A stretch of 64,000 nucleotides of DNA from Mycolicibacterium vulneris (GCF_002104765.1 NZ_NCXM01000010.1:124001-188000), one strand, 5' to 3'. Positions 46,349 to 57,092 are shown, counted from the stretch's first letter. Notes: a model not told the origin generated them from the sequence alone. Numbers and translations: made by a program.

Positions 46349-47470
46349 ATGACTGCAGTACCCGAAGACTTTGTCCCCGGCCTCGAAGGCGTGGTCGCCT
46401 TCACCACCGAAATTGCCGAACCGGATAAAGACGGCGGTGCGCTGCGCTATCGCGGCGTCGACATCGAAGACCTGGTGAGCCAGCATGTCACCTTCGGTGA
46501 CGTGTGGGCGCTGCTGGTCGACGGCAAGTTCGGCCGCGGGCTGCCGCCCGCCGAGCCGTTCCCACTGCCCATCCACACCGGCGACGTCCGCGTCGACGTG
46601 CAGGCGGGCCTGGCGATGCTGGCCCCGATCTGGGGATACAAGCCTCTGCTGGACACCGAGGACTCCGTCGCCCGCGACCAGCTGGCCCGGGCGTCGGTGA
46701 TGGCGCTGTCCTACGTCGCACAGTCCGCGCGCGGCATCTACCAGCCCGCCGTGCCGCAGCGGGTCATCGACGAATGCGAAACCGTCACCGCCCGTTTCAT
46801 GACGCGGTGGCAGGGCGAGCCGGATCCACGCCACGTCGAAGCGATTGACGCCTACTGGGTCTCGGCCGCCGAGCACGGGATGAACGCCTCGACGTTCACC
46901 GCCCGGGTGATCGCCTCGACCGGCGCCGACGTGGCGGCTGCGTTGTCCGGGGCGATCGGAGCGATGAGCGGCCCGCTGCACGGTGGGGCGCCGGCGCGGG
47001 TACTGCCGATGATCGAAGAGGTCGAGCGCACCGGCGACGCGCGTGCCCTCGTGAAGAAGATCCTGGACAGCGGCGACAAGCTGATGGGCTTCGGCCACCG
47101 GGTCTACCGCGCGGAGGACCCGCGGGCCCGGGTGCTGCGCGCCACCGCGGAACGGCTGGGCGCCCCCCGCCACGAGGTCGCCGTCGCGCTGGAGCAGGCG
47201 GCCCTGGCCGAGCTGCGCGAGCGCCGTCCGGACCGGGCGATCGAGACCAACGTCGAGTTCTGGGCCGCGGTGATGCTGGACTTCGCCCGGGTACCGGCCA
47301 CCATGATGCCGGCGATGTTTACCTGCGGCCGCACCGCCGGGTGGTGCGCGCACATCCTCGAGCAGAAGCGGCTGGGCAAGCTGGTCCGGCCGTCGGCCAT
47401 CTACGTGGGCCCCGCCCCGCGCAGCCCGGAATCCGTCGAGGGCTGGGACCGCAGTCTCACCAACGCCTGA
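46349..47470 (+). CDS. citA: Citrate synthase 2 (CitA)
   Basis: 373 residues, the same length as Rv0889c. Active-site blocks: '[18 protein letters not shown]', '[19 protein letters not shown]' and '[18 protein letters not shown]'. It lacks the N-terminal extension of GltA2 and belongs to the shorter CitA/PrpC-like group; 2-methylcitrate activity is conceivable. I use ATG 46349 rather than an upstream frame. Divergent from pdxH across 71 bases. Confidence 0.95.
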   Translation: MTAVPEDFVPGLEGVVAFTTEIAEPDKDGGALRYRGVDIEDLVSQHVTFGDVWALLVDGKFGRGLPPAEPFPLPIHTGDVRVDVQAGLAMLAPIWGYKPLLDTEDSVARDQLARASVMALSYVAQSARGIYQPAVPQRVIDECETVTARFMTRWQGEPDPRHVEAIDAYWVSAAEHGMNASTFTARVIASTGADVAAALSGAIGAMSGPLHGGAPARVLPMIEEVERTGDARALVKKILDSGDKLMGFGHRVYRAEDPRARVLRATAERLGAPRHEVAVALEQAALAELRERRPDRAIETNVEFWAAVMLDFARVPATMMPAMFTCGRTAGWCAHILEQKRLGKLVRPSAIYVGPAPRSPESVEGWDRSLTNA

Positions 47471-47521
47471 GCCCTTCGATCGGCGCAACGCTCTTTGGTG
47501 ATCACTCAGTAAGATCGCTCC

Positions 47522-48988
47522 ATGAGCTTGGGGAATGGTGCCGAGTTCGCCGGCTACACCATTCACGGGCTGCTGGGCTCGGGCGCGGCGGCAGACGTCT
47601 ACGTGGCGCGGCATCCCCGGTTGCCGCGGCTGGATGCGCTCAAGATCCTGCCCGCCTCGTTGACTGGCGATGCCGGTTTTCGGGAGCGTTTCGAGCGGGA
47701 CGCGGACCTGGCCGCCGCGCTGCGGCACCCCATTATCGTTGCCATACACGACCGTGGCGAATTCGACGGCCGGCTATGGATCGCCACGGACTACGTGCAG
47801 GGCACCGACGCCGGGCGCCTGCTGCGCGAACGCCACCCCCACGGCATGGCCGCCCGCGAGGTGCTGGAGATCGTCACGGCCGTCGCGGACGCGCTCGACC
47901 ACGTTCACCGGCGCGGAATGCTGCACCGCGATGTCAAACCCGCAAACATTCTGCTGACCGAATCCGATTCGGAGCCACGCCGAATCCTGCTGTCCGACTT
48001 GGGCGTTGCCCGACAAGCCGATGACATCAACGGATTGATGACGACCGACGGCGCGGGCACGGCCGGCTACGCGGCGCCAGAACAGCTGATGGGTGGCGCT
48101 CTGGATGGCCGGGCGGATCAATACGCGTTGGCCGCCACGGCTTTTCACCTGCTGACGGGTGCCGCTCCCTTCGCGGACACCAGCCCGGCGGCAGTCGTCG
48201 CCAACCATCTCAACGCGCCACCACCGCTGCTGGCACACCGGCGCCCCGACCTGGCCCCGCTGGACCCGGTGCTGTCGAAAGCGATGAGCAGGGATCCCGC
48301 GCAACGCTTTTCACGCTGCACCGACTTCGCCCGGGCCCTCGGCGAGTCGATCAACGCCATTGCCGTGCACTGGAACCGGCCGGCCACGCCATGGCCGGCC
48401 GGCGCGACCGCGATGGGCACACCGCCGACCCTGACGTCCGGCCCTTGGGCCTCGATGCCTCCGATGCCGCCCTATCCGGTAGCGACGCCGGCACCCGGGC
48501 GAAGAACGGTCGCGGTGCTGGTGCCGCTGGTCCTCACGATGCTGTTGCTGTGTGCCGGCGCGTTCGCCGGGGCGCAGGTCTTGCGTCGGCCTTCACAACC
48601 ATCGACCGCCGCACCGCAGTGGCAGCCGTACGTCGACTACGCCAAGCAATTCGCGGGCTGGCTCACCAGCCTGAGCTCGAAATCCGCCGACACCGACATC
48701 CAGCGCATCGTCGACGGGTCGATCGGCGAATTCCACGACGACTTCCTGACGAGACGCCAAGATTTCACCAAGACGGTCATGGATTCCAACGTGTCGACCC
48801 AGGGGACAGTGAACTCCGCGGTACTCGAGTCGATCAGCGGAACCAAAGCCCAGGTCCTCGTGGCCGCGACGGCAAAAATCACCAACAGCAACGGCGCGGC
48901 GCAAGACCCGCGAAACTGGCGGTTGGCGATGCGCGTCGAGAAAGTCGGCGACACCTACAAGGTGTCCAAGGTCGAGTTCGTGACATGA
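47522..48988 (+). CDS. Receptor-type Ser/Thr kinase with Mce-associated-like outer domain
   Basis: 488 residues. Kinase domain 1-280: Gly loop 'LLGSGAAADVYVAR', Lys41 in 'DALKILP', catalytic 'LHRDVKPANILL' (Asp137, Asn142), magnesium motif DLG (159-161) instead of DFG, and 'GYAAPEQL'. A Pro-rich juxtamembrane segment leads to one span (329-350). The outer part (366-488) reads 'WQPYVDYAKQFAGWLTSLSS', 'SIGEFHDDFLTRRQDFTKTV' and 'NWRLAMRVEKVGDTYKVSKV', which resembles Mce-associated (Mas) proteins, not PASTA or other known sensor folds. The stop overlaps the next gene (ATGA). No such kinase is at this locus in M. tuberculosis. Confidence 0.85.
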   Translation: MSLGNGAEFAGYTIHGLLGSGAAADVYVARHPRLPRLDALKILPASLTGDAGFRERFERDADLAAALRHPIIVAIHDRGEFDGRLWIATDYVQGTDAGRLLRERHPHGMAAREVLEIVTAVADALDHVHRRGMLHRDVKPANILLTESDSEPRRILLSDLGVARQADDINGLMTTDGAGTAGYAAPEQLMGGALDGRADQYALAATAFHLLTGAAPFADTSPAAVVANHLNAPPPLLAHRRPDLAPLDPVLSKAMSRDPAQRFSRCTDFARALGESINAIAVHWNRPATPWPAGATAMGTPPTLTSGPWASMPPMPPYPVATPAPGRRTVAVLVPLVLTMLLLCAGAFAGAQVLRRPSQPSTAAPQWQPYVDYAKQFAGWLTSLSSKSADTDIQRIVDGSIGEFHDDFLTRRQDFTKTVMDSNVSTQGTVNSAVLESISGTKAQVLVAATAKITNSNGAAQDPRNWRLAMRVEKVGDTYKVSKVEFVT

Positions 48989-49500
48989 GATCGGGTTCGG
49001 CGGGACGCATCATCTGGTGGACGGTCGTGGTCCTCCTCGCCGTCACCGCGGTGGGCGTGGACGCGCTCGGCGCCTGGGAGATGCAGCTGAAAACCCGACA
49101 ACCACCGCCCGTAGCGGATCAACTCTTCGACCGCCAGGCGGCAACCCAGGCCGCGAGCGCGGGAACGGTGAAGGTGCTGAGCTATTCGCCGGACACACTC
49201 GAACAGGACTTCAACGCCGCCAGCGCGATGCTGACCGGCGATTTCCTCGCCTACTACCGGCAGTTCACCAGCCAGGTCGTCGCCCCCACCGCGCGGCAGA
49301 AGCGGCTGACCACCACCGCGACCGTTCAGCGTGCGGGGGTTCAGAGCCTGACCACCAACGCGGCGACCATCCTCGTGTTCGTCTCACAGACGACAACCTC
49401 CGCCGACCAGTCCGCACCGACGACCACGTCCAGCTCGGCGAACGTCGGCCTCGCCAAGGTCAACGGGACATGGCTGATCAACAGCTTCAACCCGGTTTGA
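48985..49500 (+). CDS. Mce-associated-like membrane protein
   Basis: 171 residues. One N-terminal span (8-30, 'IIWWTVVVLLAVTAVGVDAL'), then an outer NTF2-like domain: 'VLSYSPDTLEQDFNAASAML', 'TGDFLAYYRQFTSQVVAPTA', and 'NVGLAKVNGTWLINSFNPV' at the end. This is the classic Mce-associated layout, here without an mce operon nearby. Coupled to the kinase gene, whose outer domain has the same style, so the two may form a receptor pair. Confidence 0.85.
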   Translation: MRSGSAGRIIWWTVVVLLAVTAVGVDALGAWEMQLKTRQPPPVADQLFDRQAATQAASAGTVKVLSYSPDTLEQDFNAASAMLTGDFLAYYRQFTSQVVAPTARQKRLTTTATVQRAGVQSLTTNAATILVFVSQTTTSADQSAPTTTSSSANVGLAKVNGTWLINSFNPV

Positions 49501-49595
49501 CGAATTGCTTCGAACCGGCGCGATGAGAATTGCCGCGACAGATGGTCAATATTGGTGATCCCTCACGGGCGAATGCGACAGCAAGGAGAACCAGC

Positions 49596-50054
49596 ATGGC
49601 GATCAACGTCGAACCGGCTCTGTCCCCGCACCTGGTGGTCGACGACGCCGCCGCGGCAATCGATTTCTATGTCAAGGCTTTTGGGGCAGAGGAAATCGGA
49701 CGCGTGCCGCGTCCCGACGGCAAACTGGTGCACGCCGCGGTGCGCATCAACGGCTTCACGGTGATGCTCAACGACGACTTCCCGGAGGTGTGTGGCGGCA
49801 AATCGATGACGCCGACGTCGCTGGGCGGCACCCCTGTCACGATCCACCTGACGGTCACCGACGTCGACGCCGGCTTCCAGCGGGCGCTGAATGCCGGTGC
49901 CACGGTGGTGACGCCGTTGGACGACCAGTTCTGGGGCGACCGCTACGGCATGGTCGCCGACCCGTTCGGCCACCATTGGTCGATGGGGCAGCCGGTCCGC
50001 GAGGTCAGCATGGAAGAGATCTCGGCGGCAATGTCCGGCCAGGGAGCCGGTTAG
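49596..50054 (+). CDS. VOC/PhnB-like protein (Rv0887c-like)
   Basis: 152 residues, the same length as Rv0887c. PhnB-type single-chain glyoxalase fold: 'LSPHLVVDDAAAAIDFYVKA', 'HLTVTDVDAGFQRALNAGAT', and 'GDRYGMVADPFGHHWSMGQP' at the end. ATG 49596 has AAGGAG 7 bases upstream. Its TAG overlaps the fprB stop (shared TTAG), a tail-to-tail arrangement. Function unknown. Confidence 0.92.
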   Translation: MAINVEPALSPHLVVDDAAAAIDFYVKAFGAEEIGRVPRPDGKLVHAAVRINGFTVMLNDDFPEVCGGKSMTPTSLGGTPVTIHLTVTDVDAGFQRALNAGATVVTPLDDQFWGDRYGMVADPFGHHWSMGQPVREVSMEEISAAMSGQGAG

Positions 50055-51739
50055 CCGAGCAGCCGATCCAGCAGCCGGCGTCGTTGCGGCGGCGCCGGCT
50101 CCGCGGCGGCCGCGGCCGCGAGCATGGCGGAAACGTCGGTGAACTTGTTGCGGGGCCGGCCGTTGTCGCTGCCGCGTGCGATTTCGGCGGCGTCGATGGC
50201 GCGCCATCCCGCCGCGTCGATCGCGTCGGGCTGACGGTCGTGCACCAGGCGGGCCAGCGCGTCGGGTTTGGCGACCGGATCGGTCAGCTTGCCGGCGTTG
50301 AAGTCGGCGACCAGGGCCTGCACGGTCTGCAACGAGCAGGACTTGTTCGTGCCGATGAAGCCGCTGGGGCCCCGCTTGATCCAGCCCGCGACGAATGCGC
50401 CGGGCACCGGCCGCCCGGAGGCGGGGTCGACGACGCGGCCCCCGTCGTTCGGCACGACAGCCGACAATTCGTCGTACGGTAGGTCGCGAATCGGCTTGCC
50501 GCGGTAGCCGATCGACGTGAGCACCAGACCCGTGTCCAGAAGGCGCGTTTCGTCGGTGCCGGTGACGGAGAACTCCATGCACGTGGCGCGCTGGTCCCCC
50601 AGCACCCGGTTCGGGGTGAGCCGATACGCCAGCCTGATCCTGGGCCGGTCCGACGGCGCCGACTCGTCACCGAGCGTGCTCAAGATTTCCAACTTGCGCT
50701 TGGTCAGGGCGTCCGACGCGGTCGCGAGATCGGCCGCCACCAGCTGATGGTCGGCCGCGCTGAGCACCACCTCGGAGCTGCCGGTGAGCCCGATCAGCTC
50801 GGGCAACGTGAACGCCGACTGGGCGGGGCCGCGCCGGGCGGCGATCACCACCTCGCGCACCGCCGAACCCCGGAAGGCCGCCAGCGCGTGGTCGGCGATG
50901 TCTGTGCGCGCCAGGTCGTCGGGATCCGAGGTAAGCAGCCGGGCGACATCGAGGGCGACGTTGCCGTTGCCGACGATCACCACCCGCTCGTGGCTGAGAT
51001 CGACTGGCAGATCGGCGAAGTCGGGATGCCCGTTGATCCATGCGACCAATTCGGTTGCCGTTCCGGTCCCCGGCAGGCCCATGCCCTCGATGTCCAGCCG
51101 GCGGTCGTCGGGTGCACCGACGGCGTACAGCACGGCGTGGTGATGAGCCAGCAGATCCGCGTGGCTCAGCTGGTTGCCGACCTCGACGTTGAGGTAGAAC
51201 CGGAACCTGCGATCGCTGGCGACCCTGTCGAACAGCCGGGTGACCCGCTTGGTGTTCTGGTGATCCGGCGCCACCCCGGCCCGCACCAAACCGTAAGGCG
51301 TGGGCAGCTTTTCGAAAACGTTGACGCACACATCCCGCTGTGTCAGCAGTTCGTCGGCGGCATACATCGCCGCGGGTCCCGATCCGACGATGGCCACCGT
51401 CAGCGGCCTGCGACGGGCGCGCACCTCGGAGGCCGGGAGCACCGCCGCCAGCTTCGACGTCGGAGGCAGCTTCTCGCCCTTCGGCCGCTCCGGGTAGAAG
51501 GACGCGTTGATCTCGATGAAGGGCAGCTGCTTCGAGTCCAGCCGGGTGTCGGGCGCGATCGCACCGACGGGGCATGCGCTCACGCAGGCGCCGCAGTCCA
51601 CGCACGCCACCGGGTCGATGTAGAGCATCTCCGAGGTGGCGAAGCCGGGCTCATCCGGTGTCGGGTGAATGCAATTCACCGGGCACGCGAAAACACAGGA
51701 CCCGTCGTTGCAGCACGACTGGGTAATAACGTGCGGCAT
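50051..51739 (-). CDS. fprB: Ferredoxin/ferredoxin-NADP reductase FprB
   Basis: 562 residues. The N-terminal ferredoxin domain (1-75) has two cluster motifs ('CNDGSCVFACPVNC', 'CVDCGACVSACPVGAI'). After a linker comes an adrenodoxin-reductase-like flavoprotein: 'LTVAIVGSGPAAMYAADELL', 'YGLVRAGVAPDHQNTKRV', 'VIVGNGNVALDVAR', and 'GWIKRGPSGFIGTNK'. It transfers electrons between NADPH and iron-sulfur partners, for example P450 systems. It lies 18 bases after the AurF-like gene on the same strand. Confidence 0.95.
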   Translation of the reverse strand: MPHVITQSCCNDGSCVFACPVNCIHPTPDEPGFATSEMLYIDPVACVDCGACVSACPVGAIAPDTRLDSKQLPFIEINASFYPERPKGEKLPPTSKLAAVLPASEVRARRRPLTVAIVGSGPAAMYAADELLTQRDVCVNVFEKLPTPYGLVRAGVAPDHQNTKRVTRLFDRVASDRRFRFYLNVEVGNQLSHADLLAHHHAVLYAVGAPDDRRLDIEGMGLPGTGTATELVAWINGHPDFADLPVDLSHERVVIVGNGNVALDVARLLTSDPDDLARTDIADHALAAFRGSAVREVVIAARRGPAQSAFTLPELIGLTGSSEVVLSAADHQLVAADLATASDALTKRKLEILSTLGDESAPSDRPRIRLAYRLTPNRVLGDQRATCMEFSVTGTDETRLLDTGLVLTSIGYRGKPIRDLPYDELSAVVPNDGGRVVDPASGRPVPGAFVAGWIKRGPSGFIGTNKSCSLQTVQALVADFNAGKLTDPVAKPDALARLVHDRQPDAIDAAGWRAIDAAEIARGSDNGRPRNKFTDVSAMLAAAAAAEPAPPQRRRLLDRLLG

Positions 51740-51757
51740 ACAGGAACTCGCAGTTGG

Positions 51758-52783
51758 TTACGCGGCCGGGACCGCGGCCAGGTGCTGGCGCTGCGGCTCG
51801 CTGCGGTACCGCGACGGCTTGCCGTTGATCTTGCACAGCCGCCACATCAACCGCGCCGAGCGCGTCTCCATCAGGCCGGTGTCGTAGGCCAGCATCCGCA
51901 CGTCACCAAACATGTCGCTCAACCACTTTCGCGATTCCGGCGACCGGAAGAACAGCTCCTTCTTGACGTCACGCGGGATGTCGAACTCGCGCCAGAACGC
52001 CTTGGGCGGCACCACGATTGCGCGACACAGCGCCTTCATGGTCAGCGGCAGGTACAGCGCGGTCCAGAATCGCTGCCGCTTGGTCAATTCCGGCACCCGC
52101 TTGCGCAGGAACTCGTGGGCGAACGAGATGTGGCGGGCTTCCTCGGCCACGTGGATCGCCATCACCCGCTCCATGATGGGGTGCAGCGACTTGCCCTCGC
52201 GCAGAACATTTTTCTGCGTGTGGTCAATGGGCTCCTCGCCGGCGAGCACACCGATGAAGAACGCCACCGGCAGCGGGCCGGCCACCAGCGGAACCAGCGG
52301 CGAGAGCCACTTGAGTATCCGCGGCATGCCGGGCACGTCGGCGCCGATACGGTTGACCATCTCCTGGAACATCATGGTGTGGTTGCACTCTTCGACCGAC
52401 TCGTGCAGGCAGTACCGGTACTCCGGCGAGCCGTTGGGCACCCAGAACGTGTAGTTCATCAGGCCCCGGATCAGGATGGATTCGAAGTGCAGACCCACCT
52501 TGGCCACGTTGGCCTGGCGCCACATCCCGATCTTGATCTTGCGCTCGTCCCACTGCGCCAGATACCAGGGATGCCGGCCCAGCGGGTCGGTGTCCGGCAG
52601 AATCCACCGCGGATCGTTTTCCGTGACAGCGAATTCCGGTGAATCCCAATCGATGTCGGTGTACGGATTGAAGTTGCGCCGCACCGACCCCTCGGACAGT
52701 GTGGCAAGCATGTTGACGTATTCGGCGTCGTCGCGCACTTCCATGTTGCTTCGCCAACGCCGGACTAATCGCGTCCTAGCCAT
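51758..52783 (-). CDS. AurF-like di-iron oxygenase (Rv0885-like)
   Basis: 341 residues. Two ExxH di-iron pairs are visible: 'HESVEECNHTMMFQEMV' and 'HVAEEARHISFAHEFL', with another Glu expected in the N-terminal helix bundle. The fold is that of p-aminobenzoate N-oxygenase AurF. The natural substrate in mycobacteria is not established. Directly upstream of fprB, which could provide reducing power. GGGGAGG lies 8 bases before the ATG. Confidence 0.88.
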   Translation of the reverse strand: MARTRLVRRWRSNMEVRDDAEYVNMLATLSEGSVRRNFNPYTDIDWDSPEFAVTENDPRWILPDTDPLGRHPWYLAQWDERKIKIGMWRQANVAKVGLHFESILIRGLMNYTFWVPNGSPEYRYCLHESVEECNHTMMFQEMVNRIGADVPGMPRILKWLSPLVPLVAGPLPVAFFIGVLAGEEPIDHTQKNVLREGKSLHPIMERVMAIHVAEEARHISFAHEFLRKRVPELTKRQRFWTALYLPLTMKALCRAIVVPPKAFWREFDIPRDVKKELFFRSPESRKWLSDMFGDVRMLAYDTGLMETRSARLMWRLCKINGKPSRYRSEPQRQHLAAVPAA

Positions 52784-52884
52784 ATCCAGGCCTCCCCAAC
52801 GAGGTTTACATTTGGACGTGCCATGTCTAGACAGTACCGCAGGTACCGGATATTCACTAGACCCCTTCCGGCACTGTGACCTGA

Positions 52885-54147
<1,263 letters not shown>

Positions 54148-54269
54148 CCAACCGGCAATCGGCGCGCAACCGCACAGCGTGTCAGCACAGGTGATGGGCG
54201 GTTGCTGGACTAAAGTGCGCACGTGACGGGTCCGTCGCTGACCTGCACGGAGCCTGCGAGGAGATAACC

Positions 54270-55043
54270 ATGCGGGAACTCAAAGTGGTTGGGCTGGATG
54301 CCGACAGCAAATATGTCATCTGCGAGGGTGACGATCCCGCGGAGCAGTTCAAGCTGGCGGCCGACGACCGGCTGCGAGCCCTGGTCCGGGACGCAGCCCT
54401 GTCCTCTGAGCAACCGCAGCTCGAGATTGAAGTCACCAACATGCTGAGCCCCAAAGAAATTCAGGCCAAGATCCGCGCGGGCGCCTCCGTCGAGCAGGTC
54501 GCCGCGGCGTCCGGCTCGGAGGTGTCGCGGATCCGCCGCTTTGCCCACCCGGTGCTCTTGGAACGGTTCCGCGCCGCCGAACTGGCAACCGCCGCCCACC
54601 CGATGCTGGCCGACGGCCCCGCCGTGCTGACCCTGCTGGAAACGGTCAGCGCCGCGTTGGTGACCCGGGGCCTCAGCCACGACAAACTCAGCTGGGACGC
54701 CTGGCGCAACGAAGACAACCGCTGGACGGTGCAGCTCGCGTGGAAGGTCGGCCGTTCCGACAACCTCGCGCATTTCAGCTTCTCCCCCGGTGCCCACGGC
54801 GGAACGGTTACCGCCATCGACGACGCGGCCAGCGCACTGATCGACCCCACCTTCGAACGTCCGCTGCGCCCGGTGGCCCGGGTCGCCCACGTCGACTTCG
54901 ACGAGCCCGCGAAGTCGCCCGTCGCGGAACCCGAGGCGGCCGTGGAGCCCGACGAAAAGCCCGTGCACACCCGCCGCGGCAAGCCGGTCATCCCGGCGTG
55001 GGAAGACGTGTTGCTCGGCGTGCGCTCGGGCGGGCAGCGCTAG
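54270..55043 (+). CDS. sepH: Cell-division protein SepH
   Basis: 257 residues. The N-terminal DUF3071 region ('MRELKVVGLDADSKYVICEG') includes the helix-turn-helix 'LSPKEIQAKIRAGASVEQVA' to 'SGSEVSRIRRFAHPVLLER'. A C-terminal acidic tail ends in the basic patch 'HTRRGKPVIPAWEDVLLG'. In actinobacteria SepH binds FtsZ and promotes filament assembly. GAGGAG is 7 bases before the ATG, and TAAAGT about 60 bases upstream is a -10 candidate. The tandem repeat array starts 3 bases after the stop. Confidence 0.95.
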   Translation: MRELKVVGLDADSKYVICEGDDPAEQFKLAADDRLRALVRDAALSSEQPQLEIEVTNMLSPKEIQAKIRAGASVEQVAAASGSEVSRIRRFAHPVLLERFRAAELATAAHPMLADGPAVLTLLETVSAALVTRGLSHDKLSWDAWRNEDNRWTVQLAWKVGRSDNLAHFSFSPGAHGGTVTAIDDAASALIDPTFERPLRPVARVAHVDFDEPAKSPVAEPEAAVEPDEKPVHTRRGKPVIPAWEDVLLGVRSGGQR

Positions 55044-55045
55044 GG

Positions 55046-55320
55046 CCAATGGTGGCGACCCGCTTCGCCCGGCCACGCCGCGCTCGCGATCACCACTAAC
55101 CCAATGGTGGCGACCCGCTTCGCCCGGCCACGCCGCGCTCGCGATCACCACTAACCCAATGGTGGCGACCCGCTTCGCCCGGCCACGCCGCGCTCGCGAT
55201 CACCACTAACCCAATGGTGGCGACCCGCTTCGCCCGGCCACGCCGCGCTCGCGATCACCACTAACCCAATGGTGGCGACCCGCTTCGCCCGGCCACGCCG
55301 CGCTCGCGATCACCACTAAG
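55046..55320. repeat. VNTR: five tandem copies of a 55-bp unit
   Basis: Copies start at 55046, 55101, 55156, 55211 and 55266. They are identical by eye except for the final base of the last copy (CTAAG instead of CTAAC). Each unit has TGGTG near its start and CACCA near its end, so single units can fold back. The array fills the whole space between sepH and the Rv0882-like gene, whose stop codon lies in the last unit. Confidence 0.97.
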
Positions 55321-55594
55321 CCCGACCCGCGGCGGTCAGGGCCAGCAGCACAATCCACGCGCCCGCGACGCCTACCGCGGCGCCCAGCACGAACCAGCGC
55401 GGCACCGGGGTACGCCGCCACCCCCACAGGGTCGGTGCCAGTCCCCCGGCGGCCACGACGTTGAGCCCCACGGCCAGCAGCGCGTGCACCCGAACCAGCC
55501 CCAGGCTGAGCACCACGATCGCCGCGGCGGTGACCACCGCAACGAAAGCTGTCACCGTCAAACCCGTTGCCCAGGGGACGGATTCGTCTCTCAT
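55316..55594 (-). CDS. Small membrane protein (Rv0882-like)
   Basis: 92 residues with three hydrophobic spans (about 10-35, 40-58, 66-88). I chose ATG 55594 ('MRDESVPWATGLTVTAFVAV') over ATG 55621 because TAGGCT lies exactly 7 bases before it, as in other leaderless genes of the window. The TAG stop is inside the last 55-bp repeat. Function unknown. Confidence 0.85.
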   Translation of the reverse strand: MRDESVPWATGLTVTAFVAVVTAAAIVVLSLGLVRVHALLAVGLNVVAAGGLAPTLWGWRRTPVPRWFVLGAAVGVAGAWIVLLALTAAGRA

Positions 55595-55604
55595 CAGCCG
55601 GAGC

Positions 55605-56463
55605 CTAGTCTGACTGTCCATCGCCGCCTCCCGTCGTCGAGCGGGCCCGCTCGTAGAACGCCAGCGCCGCCGCCGTCGCGACGTTGAGCGAGTCGGTACC
55701 CCGCGACATCGGGATGCGCACCCGCACATCGCTCAATCGCAAGGTGGCCGAGGTGAGCCCCGGCCCCTCGGCGCCCACGAGCAACGCGACGCGTTGGTCG
55801 CGCGCGGTCGTCATCGCCTCCGGCAAGGCACACGCAGTGCCATGCGGGGTCATCGCCATCAGTCGAAAACCGTTCTCCCGCAACGTCTTAAGCTCGCCGG
55901 GCCAGCAGGCTGCGCGGGCATACGGCACCAGCAGCGCATGGCCCATCGACACCCGGACCGCGCGGCGGTACAGCGGGTCGGCGCAGCCGCTGCCGAACAC
56001 CACCGCGTCGACGCCGAGTCCCGCCGCGTTGCGGAAGATCGAGCCCAGGTTCTCGTGGTCGTTGACCCCTTCGAGCACCGCGACGGTGCGGGCCCCGGCG
56101 ATCACGTCGGTGACGCTGGGTTCGGGCACCCGCCGGGCGGCCGCCAGCACGCCGCGGTTGAGGTGGAAGCCGACCACCTGGGCCATCACGTCGGCGGAGG
56201 CTCGGTAGTACGGCACGGCGCTTGCCGGCCAGGTCATCCTCGAGCTCGGCGAGGCGGCGGTCGGTGCCCAAGAGGGCATGCGGGCGGAAGCGCGACGCGA
56301 GCATGCGCTGCACCACCAGCACGCCCTCGGCGATCACCAGTCCCTTGCCGGACGGCAGATCGGGACGACGGTCGACGCTGTTCAGGTCGCGGAAATCGTC
56401 GAGCCTCGGATCGCCGGGGTCGTCAACGTCGTGAACATTCAGGGCTTCGGTCCGGTAACTCAC
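55605..56463 (-). pseudogene. SpoU-type RNA methyltransferase (Rv0881-like), frameshifted
   Basis: Two overlapping frames together give the full-length protein. The first (from GTG 56463) reads 'NSVDRRPDLPSGKGLVIAEG' and 'FRPHALLGTDRRLAELEDDL'. At about 56210-56228 the sense moves to another frame: 'VPYYRASADVMAQVVGFHLN', 'VAVLEGVNDHENLGSIFRNA', 'LLVGAEGPGLTSATLRLSDV' and 'RIPMSRGTDSLNVATAAALA'. The last three are SPOUT motifs 1-3. One extra base (or two missing) explains it. It is either a real mutation or a sequencing error; the rest is intact. GTGA overlap with the MarR gene. Confidence 0.85.
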
Positions 56464-56891
56464 GGGCCTTCGTCGACCAGGGCCAACATCAGATCGGCCG
56501 CGCTGCGCAGGGTGTCACGTTGTTCGCTGTCCAGCGTCGCGAGCCGCTTGGCCAGCCACTCCTGGCGGGCACGGCGATTCGCCTTGACCAGCTCGGCCCC
56601 GGCCTCGGAGACCGAGACGAGCACCTGGCGGCCGTCAACCGGGTGCGGCGCGCGGTCCACCAGGCCCATCTCGGCCAGCGATGCGATCACCCGGGTCATC
56701 GACGGCGGCCGGACCCGTTCGCGGATCGCCAGGGCGCCCGGTGTCATCGGGCCTTCGTTGCTCAGCATCGCCAGCGCCGACAGCTGGGACAACGACACCG
56801 GCGACGATGGGTTGCGAAACCGCAGTTGGCGGGCCAGCCGCATAACAGCCAGTGACAGGTCGCTGGCCAGCCGCGCATCGCTGTCAGGCAT
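56460..56891 (-). CDS. MarR-family regulator (Rv0880-like)
   Basis: 143 residues, identical in length to Rv0880. Winged helix: '[20 protein letters not shown]', '[20 protein letters not shown]', and wing '[20 protein letters not shown]'. The C-terminal helix ends '[10 protein letters not shown]'. The M. tuberculosis protein responds to acid or phenolic signals in some reports; the ligand here is unknown. It precedes and overlaps the methyltransferase gene and is divergent from the Rv0879c-like gene 201 bases away. Confidence 0.94.
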   Translation of the reverse strand: MPDSDARLASDLSLAVMRLARQLRFRNPSSPVSLSQLSALAMLSNEGPMTPGALAIRERVRPPSMTRVIASLAEMGLVDRAPHPVDGRQVLVSVSEAGAELVKANRRARQEWLAKRLATLDSEQRDTLRSAADLMLALVDEGP

Positions 56892-57092
56892 GGCGCGAGG
56901 TTACACGGAAGCCTGAGAAACCGGGACACGAACCGGTGAACGACGGGTGTGGATTCTTTTCGCTAAGCTTCGGAATTTTGCTCGAACCGCTTACCCGCCC
57001 CCCATCCCACCTTGCTGAGCGGATTCCGATCATCCGTTTCGCCAAGTGGGTGCGCCGCCCGCGAACAGCGGCGGCGGGCTATGTTAATCGCG

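Noticed and set aside
46301..47749. Leftward open frame of 482 codons
   Set aside because: Antisense to citA and the kinase gene.
55046..55320. CRISPR array
   Set aside because: The 55-bp units follow each other directly with no variable spacers, and no cas genes are nearby.
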